DNA of 64,000 nucleotides from assembly GCA_030062745.1 (NCBI GenBank), contig CP099845.1, positions 15,664,903 to 15,728,902 of the forward strand. The letters are read 5' to 3'. The position numbers and the translations under genes were made by a program. This DNA is from Capitulum mitella (lineage: Eukaryota; Arthropoda; Thecostraca; Pollicipedomorpha; Pollicipedidae). Below the pieces are notes generated by a model. The model was not told the DNA's origin. It saw only the letters and a program-made list of their open reading frames with translations, and did not search any database. The first letter of the stretch is position 1. Each line of letters starts with the position of its first letter. Shown here piece by piece: positions 51,001 to 63,000 of the stretch.

Positions 51001-54000
51001 GAAAAACTGAAGGGAGTCCCGAGGAATCTGCGCACCGATACGAAGGTTAAGCTTGTTGACTATTTCGTTTCGAGATATTAGTACCGTTTCCAGTCTATCT
51101 GGTCCTTGTCAGCACTAAGAGCTTCTTGTTTTTTCGTGTGCAACACGATATACACACGGGAAACAGGTAAAAACGGGTCACGAGCATCAGCACTGTACTT
51201 TTAAACACCATGTCTTCTTTACCATGGGCAAAATTACAATTTTTTTTGGCGTAATCGTGTACTTAGTTGTCAAGAAATAGCCATCTAGCTTGTTAAAGCT
51301 TTAATTCCCACCATTGCATTTGGCATAGGATAATGGCAAGGTCGCCTCGTTATAAAATCCAGCTCACACGTTTAGATAAGCATAAATACTATATCAGCAC
51401 TATCTTGACATGTTTCGGCGTCCTTCAGTTGACCTTGTCGGATGTCGGAGGCACCGTCTCTGGAACCACCACCCTGGCGTCGTCACTGACTGTGACGTCG
51501 CCAGCGCATTTTCTGGTGACGTCACTGAACGGCCTGATGTTAAGTGACCTGTACAACCAGTTCCTGACCCTGCACACGGACCAGGTCATTGGCCAGCGCG
51601 TCACTGTCAACGGCTTCGTCCGCTCAGGTAAGCTCGGCCGGCTCTACCAGCTGCGTCAGCCGCGCGCTCTAAGCCGGCAGCTGCAGCTGGCCGGAGTGGG
51701 CCGGCTGTTGTCGGCTGAAGTGGCCGGAGGGGCGACTGTTGACAGTCGCCGCTCGGTTCATCCCCCTTTTCGGACCGACGGCAACACTGCATTACAGCGT
51801 ATGTTTCTGGAGTTTCGGGTGTTTCGACGTCATGTATAGACAGAGAATGTCAAAACAGGACGGGCCGGTTTTGATACGCCTAAGCAGATTTGACATTGAA
51901 AATGGTGGAGCGTTGCAGACAGATGGTTTGCGAACTTCCCCATTTTTTGTACCAAACATCCGGAAAAGTCCAAACGGGACGTTGGAGAATTATTTATGCC
52001 ATTTGGGTATGCCTAGAAGCACAATTTATGTGTTCGTCGGCGCTCCGATGAACCAGGGTGCGTCGGTCTTGCTGCAATTGGCGGAGATCCCGTGGAAATC
52101 AGCGGAACGAAAAGGAAGACCTTTGTGAACTCGTCGAAGGCAAATATGGGCATAGAAAATTATGATTGTAGTCGTTGTACGATTTGATATCAGGAAATCT
52201 TTTGTATCCAAGACCTCAGAGGAAAGTATCTCGTATGTGAAGATGCATGGACATCATACGCAGCAGAAAAACAAAGCAAGATCCAAAAAGCCCCGAGTAA
52301 TACAGTGGGAGTCTGTGGATGACATATTATTTTACGTCTTTATGATGCGGCATATCTAGGAATTGTGGTTTTTGCTTCGTCTGATTCCATGTTCCTGAAA
52401 AGGTTTCATCCGAGATAGATGAATTTTTCATGTAAATGAATAGTCTTACCGGCGACCTTCCCAAGAAATATCTCACAGCTAGTGTTCTTCAAAGGTGTGT
52501 TGACATTTAAAGGAGGCTTTTACAGTAAAAACTAAATCAGGAAAGCAATGACACCATTCTTGACTTCTGAAAAGACAAGAGTGTGCTTTGGCCGGACCTA
52601 ACTACGTCCCATTACACAACACCCTCGCTGTCTTGAGGATAGATGCGGGCTTTTAAATCATACGCTGTACGAAGTAGAGTGGAGAGGCCCCAGAAACAAG
52701 AAGTTCGTGGCCAAAATCCGTCGCGTTCTTGGATGCCTGGACGCGGGAAGTGTTGTGAACGATGACGAGATGCTTCCTTGTGCGGGCGACAAACACCTAA
52801 AAGGCCTCCGCCAAGTTCCACTACAACTGTGAAAAATGCAGAAACAGCTTTGTGTTACCTTGCTTCATCGTTCCTTCTCATTGTCAGCTGTGGCAAAAAC
52901 ACGTCGTCTGGGTTCATAGCGGACGCTAGTTGTCACCTTCATCCTGTTAAAATGTTTCTTCTTTGGTTTTCTTTCGTTTTTTTTTTTTTTGTGTGTGGTA
53001 GCCCAGTAAAACGAGGATGCACATGTGTTGTAAATTAAATCATTGACCTACGTGGAGACGATGGAGCAGCCCGAATGAAAAGTACATACCTGCTTCCAAG
53101 TAAGTGTCGTTCACAATTTGCGATTGATTTTGGCCCGGCGTAAGAGCCATAAAGACTGCTGAACGGACATCGACATTTTTATAGCTGACTTATAAATAAG
53201 AAAAGTGCACAAAATGTCGTGGCGGAACACAGAACGATAGACGTTTGAGCTGCGGGCAACGGAGAGTTTAGTGGTGTAGTTTTGAGAAGGTGCGCTGGAG
53301 AAATCGAGTGGCGTGGGTGCAAAGACCGGCTTGCAGTACGATAACGCTGCGAGGGAGTACCGCAGCGGCTTATAGGTATGTACTTCTAAAATAAATGCAT
53401 ATGCCTTACCAGCATATACCAACAAAATCCATATACCCTTACGTACATAAATCCCATATAATAATAGTCGTAAATAGTAATAAATGCAAGTTCTGAATAG
53501 TAATAGTAATGATAGTAAATCCTTAACGTACGACGGGCTGACCCTACCCATTGCATCTGGGCTGGAAGATATACATGAGTCGCTATAATTTTTTTCAACG
53601 TGATTGCGACATGGTTGCCACTAGTCCTCAACGGGTTAACACCCGAAAAGCCGAGGTAAGTTCTACTGCAGTGCAAAACGCAACAGTGAACAATTTATTG
53701 CTGAGGAAAACACTGGCGGGTCCAGCCACCCGTTTTTTTCTGCCCTTTCGCCGTATAACCTAACTTACCCTCAGGTATGAATTTCTCCTCGGATTTTGGC
53801 CGCTCTGTTTTACTGTTTCCGGATTACTGATTTTGTAGGAAAATTTCACTAAAGAAGTCCAAGAATACGAAAGGGGCACGCCAGCCTTTCATTACCTGAG
53901 TCATTCTAAAACGGGCATATTTAGGCTGTTTTATCGTGCAGTTTAAGTAATATTGCAGCCTTCTCACATCATGAGCACATGCTTTCAACTTTCAGAGCTG

Positions 54001-57000
54001 ATTTTCCAATGGGAGTGCACCGTGCAGTGGTACACAGGTGTGAAAGGACGCATACCTATGCCTGCTTTACACAGATGATGCTTGTTTTACGTATTTATAT
54101 TGTCATTCCCTTAGGTTCTCGGTCCATGTAGCAGCAGTTAACGCGTGCACTCCAAATGCCGTGATTATTCTGACTGACGCTCCTCACCCGCACACGCCCT
54201 CTGCTCGCTTTGCGTACTAGAGTATTCTGACCGCTGATACTCTTGTATTCTGATACAGTACTTTCCGCACGACCTGGCAGGGGGCCGGGGGCAGCGTAGT
54301 GAAGTGGTTACCGTGCTTGTCTTGTGACCGAAAGGTCCCCGGTTCGAATCCAGGTAATCGCGACAGGTCGCTGTCTCTCGCGACGAACTGGCGTGAGAGG
54401 TTGCGACGCGAAGTGACCCTGGTAGTCGAGATGGTCTTGAAATAATCCAATAATCAACCACCCTGGCACGCTAGTCCAGGGGAAAGAGAGGGGAGGGGAA
54501 AGGAGAGAAGTAGAAGAAGTTTGCGAGCCGTCCGCCAGCTGTTTGCGACATTTGGTGCTAGCGTACCGAAGGGTGAGTACGAAAAAAGTCTCCCGGCTCA
54601 TTTCTTGTGGCGGGTAAGGGAATGCTGTAGCTACTAACTAATGTTACGTGCTTGTGCGGGGCAGCGCTATGGGTGCAGTCTCCATGCGTCGAAAATAATC
54701 TGGTCGTAATTTAACAGTTGCCTCAATAGCGCGGTTTTTCCGATAAACAAATGCATGTTATGGACATTCAGAGATAGTACGTAACGATCAAAACCCATAT
54801 TTTCACCTCATGTTTCTTGAAGTCACATTGGATCTTGTGTGAACCGTTTTAGCTCGTGAAAGCTACTGCTCGCCGAATGCTGATCTCGCTAGTAGAAAAA
54901 TATTTTTTGTGTGTGTGTGGCATCTCATTTCCAATTAAAGAATAAGAGATGACAGTAATAATATCCAGGATGAACTCTGCACGCTGACAGTGGCGTAGCC
55001 AAAGGGTAAAGGGGCCACGCCCTCCCCCTGAGGCCAAGTGAGTCTCCTGGCGGCCTAGTGGGCCCCCTGGGGCCGAAGGCCTAGTGAGCCCCAAGGCATT
55101 GGGCCCTTCGCCCCCATTGCTTTTGATAGTGAGGCGCCAGCAGGGCGCCTTACACTATCTTTGTGTATTATACTGTCCGAAACAGATGATTAAAACATCA
55201 CGAACCTAAATAACGTATTCTGACTATACAACAGAACTACGTTTGCTATGAAGAGAGGCCCCGGTCTGAATGGGCGTGTAGGGGTCTATGCTAGGTTGTT
55301 GTTGGGGGGGGGGGGGGGGGTCACTGCTTGTCCGGAGAGGGCCCCATGGCGTCCTATAAAAGGGGCTCTATCGGCCTCTGAAGGGCCTCCTTTCGGTCTG
55401 TATGAACGGCCCTGTTGGCCAGTGGACAGCTTTCCCGTCAGCTTTCAAAGGGGCCCTGCCTGCCTGTAAAGGCGCTGCTGTCGATCTGACGGGTGCGCCT
55501 TACATTGGTCGCTTTTTGGGGTCGTCACCAACCGTCGTTTTGCGCCATGATATGATTTGAATCACATGGGCCAGAATTGGTTGTAAAGGTCCCCAGTGGT
55601 TACAAGGGCCCTTGATCTGATTCGGCCCCCCTGAGCAAAATCCTGGCTACACCCTTGCTCTTTGACAACCACCGGTACAGGACAACCGCCTCGTTCCGCA
55701 GCAACGTTTTCATGGCCGTGGCAATTCACCTGGGAAAGCGGAGACCGAAACTGGCAACAGGGCTTCCATTCTCCCTTCACCAATGACCCTATTCTCGGCA
55801 GGGGGAATGAATTCGCCCCCTCGGGTTTTTGCTTGCCAGTTCCAGTGTTTTTGACACAGCTCCACGAAACGTAATGACTTTGCTTAGCTATTCTTTCTAC
55901 GTGCTGTGACAAAATTCTGTAACTCTATTTTGCTTAGGGGCGGAGGAAAGCAACGTTTTTGGGAGGCACCTCAGACTGTTTTGGCGTTATTGGGGGTAAA
56001 AGGAAAATGGCTGCCAGAAATGGCGTTTTTAAGAAAAAAAACATAACACTTTACATGATTGTACAGACAAATAGTTGGGCAAGCACCTGAAGTCACTCCG
56101 CGACGTCAGGTCAAGATCAAATATCAAAATTTGGTTTCATAGTAATAATTTTGGCGCAGATTTTCCAAGTGGCGACATCAAAATGTATATATCATGGAAG
56201 GGTACCCTCTACTTCTATACCGAGTTTCAGCTTGATGTCAGATTAGGTCACGGAGCTATGATCTAAAATATCCGTGCACATATCCTGTATCAAAATAGTC
56301 GTAAAATGTAGTTTTAGAAATAGAGTAAATGGAAATGATTGGAAACGTTTTCAAACAATATAAATATACTCAGGACAACCCCAAGTGAATCTAAGGACAT
56401 TGGAAGTCATAAGGTCAAAGGTCATAAGTTGACCTGAATAGCATGTGACCGTACAGTTTTCCTTTTCGTGTCCCTGACGCCCCCTATGCTAACATTATAC
56501 AAACACTCTAATACGATTTGCACTTCTTTAGCATAACATGGCTAGCAGAAGCTGAGGTGTTTATAGCGTTGTTGTTAATTTAGTTTTTGAAAAGCTACTT
56601 CTATTTTTGAAGTTCTGTGAACGCCTATGGATTTTCTCAAAATTTCAAATGCCTGCACCAATAGTAAAAGTCCTAATCATAATCTCACGATTCCCGCCAG
56701 ATTCATCAAAGTCGGTCCATAAACAACAGATTTATAACAAGTCCGAAAATATCCCACATTTCGACTTTTTTGCTCCCTGTATCCACCCCTTTCAAAGTTC
56801 TGGAAACTTCTTTCTCTAAAAATACGGTTTACGACATGGCGAGTCGATTGCCGTTTGTTGCGATGAAATCGGATGTGTAGTTGTCGAGATGTCGGGGGGG
56901 GGGGTGAATCCCCCTGCTGGGAATCGGCTATACCGTCTACCCCTCCGGGATTAGGATTAACTTTATTCGATTGATTGGTTCGCTGCTATTTTTTGCGGGG

Positions 57001-60000
57001 ACTATACATCGTTCACTTACACCTTCTGTAGTTGTTCGGCACTGATCTCAAATTGTCCCATGTCATGGTTTGGATCAGCGTGTTATATACCATTTTCGTG
57101 TTGGAATGCATCGGCATGGATAAGGAATGAACCCGCCATCCCAACTGGATCTAGTTACATCCGTAATTCAACCATGGACACCTACACAGACGCGTAGACG
57201 CATTTTGAAGAAATATGGTGCAAAGATGTGTGCTTAAATCATGTGTATGAAAATGTTACTTTGTCTATTATCTTGCCATGAATGAAAATCTATGGAGCTT
57301 AAAGGCAAAGATAACGACAGAGAATAAATATTTGTTACATCTTCCAACAAAATTTCCAAAAACTTTTCTTCCCAGTGATGGTTCCAGAGTACGTTTTTGG
57401 GAAGTATGTTTGAGGAATATTGCGCGCTCTAGAGATCATGCATTTTGACGTAGTCATGTATTATTTTAATGTATTTTAAAACATCGTCGATAGTTCTAGT
57501 CGTCGAAGTATTCTTGGCCTTCACAAGTTTATGTAATTTTGCGAAAAACTTCGGCCAGTGTTGAATGTGATGTATAGGAGATATATATAATATACATGAT
57601 CTAACAAGAGGGTCATGTACAGTGGTATTTGTATTTTATTATTCCCAAGAATTTGACTGTATTAATGAAATCACGCTAACTTCTGATTTTCGCATCTTTG
57701 TCCTCATATACCTCCTTGTAATACACACACACACATAATACATATATATATATATATATTATGACCACGGTTGTCTCCCGACATCGTTTTTGGAATGCGT
57801 ATTTCGTCCGATGAGGTGTTCAGTGAGCGTAACGGACATCTGCATCCGTGTATTTGATTTTGGTAATTCCACATATATAACGATCAAATAATATATATTG
57901 AATTGGCAATAAATATCAGGGGGCAGTTTCTTTCTTCTTGTTTCTGAGACTTCACTTACGGAATTAAACAGCTGTTACCATGTCGTTCTTGATCCCTCTT
58001 TTTCTGCTACCTGGATCTGCCTATGACCTGTTGCAATGGATGCGTAATATGGCATAAGACACATATGGAAATGGTTCCTTGACACAAATAGTCTCACCGG
58101 ATTCAGAACATAGGACAAAATATTAACGTCTTCCGGAAAAACATACCCCTTATCGTGTTTTCAAATGTAATGCGCTTTTTATCTCAGAATACGGTCTTTA
58201 GGCACGATCCAAAATAGTGGTCATATGATGCTCGAATATGATAGCCGATTACCGATGTTCCATCATACAGAAAGTTACCCGACTTTTCGGTTTACTGGGT
58301 CTGCGTATGGACATTTGTCATATGTATATGAAATGGAATGTGACGCGTATGGAACGGTTTTCCGAACACTGAAAAGCTCCCAAGATTCAAAATATGCTAC
58401 AGAATAAATAAATATTTCCGAAAAACGCTTACCCCTTTTATACGTCCTGGATACTCCTCAGAATTTTGAAAATCCACCTTCCTACCATCTGTGATTGACC
58501 TTTCAGTTGCCATTAGAATGACGTGATAAAACTGAAAATAAAGCGTGGTCAGAAAGCTTGTATAAGTAATATTTATACCCCCTATTTATACCCCCCATTT
58601 CGACCCCTGTTCCAAGGGGTATTGGAACCCTGGGCAGTGGGTAGCTGCATCCCTCAAACTTTGGCAGCGTTTAAAATTAACCCTATGGCGTTGCATGAAA
58701 AGAAACGAGCTTTCATATTTGCTACGTATGGTTGCATACGCATGAGCATAAGCATATACGTATACCTGTGTACATGGGGATAAATGCAATTAATCATTGA
58801 ATAATTATTAACAAAAAGTAACAAATAAATTTCCGTAGGCCAAAATGAAGTGGCCTAAATCCGTTGAGAAGCCCACATTTGAAGGGTGGTTAGGTTGTCG
58901 GGCTCTCGGCTGGGCCCCCAATCATCTCCAGAAACTGACTTCCCTGAACTAATGCTTCCTAAAAATGAGGCAAAACTTGGCCATCGGTTCAACTAACAAC
59001 ACTGTCACTCAAGTCAAATTCATTGCAAAATGCTGACACACGAGAAATTCGAAAGTTTTATGTCATGTCACATACGACACGTAAATATTTGCGTATCATC
59101 GCATAACGCACCGTTGAAAACAGCCCAGCTCGCGCGCTGATTGGCCGTCGGGCAGTTTTCTAGCATTCCGACGCAGCGGAGCCGGTTAGGCTGTCCCGCA
59201 TTGCGCACGGCCGAAAAGAGCTTAGCTCGCGCGCTGATTGGTCGCCGGGCATTTTTCCGAGCACTGTCAGTCCGAAGTGCCGAAAAGAGCCCGGCGCAGC
59301 CGGCGATTGGCCGACGGGCACTTTTGAGCCGGCGCAGAGTAGACTGCGCCGCAGGCAACTGCAAAAGTGCCCAGGGAGCGCAGCGATTGGCCGAGCCGGC
59401 CGCCGAAAGTGCCCGGCGGCGGCGGCCATTGGTCTAGCCGCCGGGCTAAAGTGCTTGAATGCGACAGGGGGTGTCGATCAAAATTGGCCCCCTAGCATTA
59501 GCTGATGAGTCCCACAGCGGCGCTCCCAGGGTCTTCCTAAGGGGGCTTGACCTCAGGGGGCCTCCGGTTTCAGGGAGCCGGCATATCGCGTTAGTTCTGT
59601 TGTAGTGATCTTGAAGTGATGCGCCTACATATCAGAAGTATAAATGTCTCATTGTTGTGCGCCGAAGATACACGAGGACAGTACATTTGTACATGGAAGT
59701 CTCGCGCGCCGAAGGCTCGCGACATTTTTAGGCTTTACCAAAATTTTATTTTGGTAAAGCCTATTTACCAAAACCTCGGCAAAACCAAAACCTTATAATT
59801 TACCAAAATTTTACCGTGTTTTGTGCATTTTGAAAGGCATCATTGTGTTCCCATAAATCTTCCGCGCCGAAGTCGCGCGGAATTTTTAGGTATTAGCATA
59901 TTACTCGAAATTTGGAAAGGAGCTATTGTGCGCGAGGAATTTTTGCGCGCCGAGGGTGCGGGTTATTTTTGTCTCACGGCGTTATTTTTGTCCATCAGCA

Positions 60001-63000
60001 CAGCACCATCGGATTCCATTTGTACCTATCTTTCTCCTGGACTGGTGTGTTAAAGGGTGCGCATTGGGCATATCAGTATATTCTTCAGGCACCACTCGTA
60101 GAAATGGGTGTGAGATAAGGGATCAGAGTCCGAGCAACAAGCACTGCGTAGTGGGAGCTCCAGTACCAAAGCATCCTATCAAACTATCCGGATCAAACTG
60201 ATCAGGCACAGTATCGAATAGCACCACCCTTTTTACCAGCCATGTGCCGTTCATAATGTAATATATTTCCCTAGTTTTGACAACGCTCTCCAGACTGCTT
60301 GACCGTGAAGGACATGAAAATTCCACTTCATTTTTTGACGCACCAGACCACCTACCCTAAACGTCAGTTTTGCAACCCAAACTTTCCATAGGTATCGTGG
60401 CTTGACATATGTGCACGACCCTGAAGGAGAATGCAGTCAGTCGAATTAGGAGGTGATGAGTTTTTCAACTTTCTCATCGTTTCTTTCTGAAGCCTTTCTG
60501 GAACTAATAATTAGGAGTATTTAGCAATAGTTCAAAAAAGAATATGCCTAAAGTTCAGAAGATTTTGAACGACGCGACTGGAGTCATTTTTGGCCGTCGA
60601 CAATTCGATCACGTTTCTGACCAGCGCGAGAAATTTGGCTGGCTCCCCTCCCAACAGTCTGCTGACTTGGCCACACTGAGCCTGGTACACAAGGTGCTCT
60701 CGCGTGGCGAACCGGAGTCCCTTGCTGATGTCCTGTGCTCGAACAGAACTGTAAGAGAGCAGACCACCAAGCAGGACAACTCCCTGCGTGTTTTCTCAAG
60801 AGCGCCCACGCTGTATAAACAGCTCCCCAATATGCTCACAGCGCCCCGATGTCTGTCTGTCTGTCTGTCCTGTCTCCTCATCTCTGGATTTGCGGCGTGA
60901 CATGGGCTTTTCTGCGGAAGACCCGCTTTGATCCCGGGCCGGCCGCCTCAGGTGGTAATGCGCAGCCCGTAACCGTCCCTATCAAAATAACGTATTTGGG
61001 TGTCACCAGTGACGTCACGGTCCTCGACCAATGGTTGACCGGCATGGGTCGGCCGTCAGCTGGGTAACCGGTTATGCCGGCTGTTTGCTTACGCCGAGGT
61101 TTGACTGGGACATTGGTCGGACATTATCTTATTGTATGTTGCATTTGATAATATCATTAGATAGTTTTATATTTTCGTGGATCCTGTTAGGTTGGCTTTG
61201 GCATGGGGTTAGAAATTGATACGGCTTTGTGTGCTAGGAGCCAGCATTTTTCTTAATGATACTTGAAAGTGTAGAGATTACAAACCTTTCGACCATTTGA
61301 ACTGTCCGCGACACGGACACCAAAGTAGTACGTGATCACGTCGAAGGGGTGATCTCCAGAAAGCGTGATGTTCCTCAAACATGCGTTCCAAAAACATTTC
61401 CTGGAACCGCCTCTGGAGTAGTTATTTTTTTTAGTTTGTTTTCGCAGCATGCGAACAACGTATTTAGAGAGTCACCAAGTTTCGCGGAACAGCTTTCAAA
61501 ACTCGGAATGGGAGCAAAAAAAACCGGAGGGGGTGAAGAGGCCGCGCCCACCCCCATCAGAACGGAATAGGGTTTCCTTCTCGATTTGGAATAAGAATGT
61601 GCACACTGCATACCACGTCAAAACATCTTTACACAATCGCCACGTTAAGCGTGGAAAAGGTTCGGGTGAATACCGCCGTGCTGGAAAGATAAAGGAATAT
61701 CTGCGCAAAAACGTCACGCTCGTTGCTACATAGCATGCCCTAACTTCATATCGGGCCATCGAAACCACTGGAGTTCTAGGACATGGTATACTCCCGTCTC
61801 TGGAAGACTGAAGTTTGGCATTAACCCTGTGGCGTCGAAAATAACGCAATTACTTGAAAACGGCCTGCGCGGCCTGTCCCCAAAAAGTAAGTCATGTCTT
61901 ATCGCATATCATTGATTCTTTATCCCCTATCCCTAAAAACGGGCCGTTCTGCCTCCATTGCCTCATACCAAATACTTTGACCCGAGCTGTTCGCAGTGAC
62001 GCATCAAAATAGTCGCATTGCAATGGTCATATATTTGATTCGGAAGTGATTGCCAATTAATAATGCGTGCCGGGACCGGATGCAGTACTGTGATCTCTGA
62101 TAGATAGTCGTTAATCGTTTATTTTTGTGCGGCGTATAATATCAGGCCGAAGATGTCCCTGCCCTGTGCCATTCGTCTGCTTGCATACCTTGTATGGCGT
62201 CCGTGTTTTGTTATCACCGTGCCGTTTGTAGCCTTGTTTCATAGTGGGCAGAGCACTGCCCCGTGAATGGCTGAGTCGTGTCCGACGCACGACTGAGTCG
62301 TTTTCCTTGGAGCACGATTTCCACGCCATGGCTGGTAGGCTGTGATTGGGTATCGCTCCGACTCTGTGTCCAGACGTGATGAACGTGAGCGCAGTCAACG
62401 GAGTGCCTGCTGACCAGCTGGTGTTTATCGACCGCGATCTGCATTTCTACCAGCGCGTCCACATCTTTGCCGACGTCACCACCAGCGCGCTGGGGATCAC
62501 CAGTGGCTCTCTTGGCAACTGCAACCTCACTCAGGTGGGGCCCACGGGTGGCGGCGCGTATTCGATTCACCAGTTAGATGATCACAAGACCGTGTTACGC
62601 AAACTCGTCCACAAATGTAGCCCTATCCAGACCCGTGGTCGGGGTTTTATTACAGCATTTGAAATGGAATCATTCGCGCTAGATTTCAGATCTTCGTTCT
62701 TCTTTGCAACCGTCAGGTGTGGAACACAGGCCTCAGAAGGACTGCCACCACCCAGACACTGACTCACGGCATTACTGTCGGGTCCCTCACCGTAAACGGT
62801 GACGTCACACTGAGTCAGAGTGTCATCAGAGACGAGCTGCAGGAACTGGTGGACCGCATCGTGACTGATTCTGGAGACCACGTGATCACCGGTGAGAGCT
62901 GGTGAGATTGCGTCCATACGGGATACGACATGATCACGGGTGCGAGCTCAGTGGATTTCGTCCACACAGGTTAGTGTCATTATTAGTGATAGCTGGGGAT

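Noticed and set aside
54287-54360. Functional tRNA gene
   Set aside because: A and B boxes are present but the acceptor stem does not pair; a SINE head is more likely.
59068-59437. Ala/Arg-rich frames on both strands
   Set aside because: GC-rich tandem units give open frames on both strands; there is no domain or splice support.
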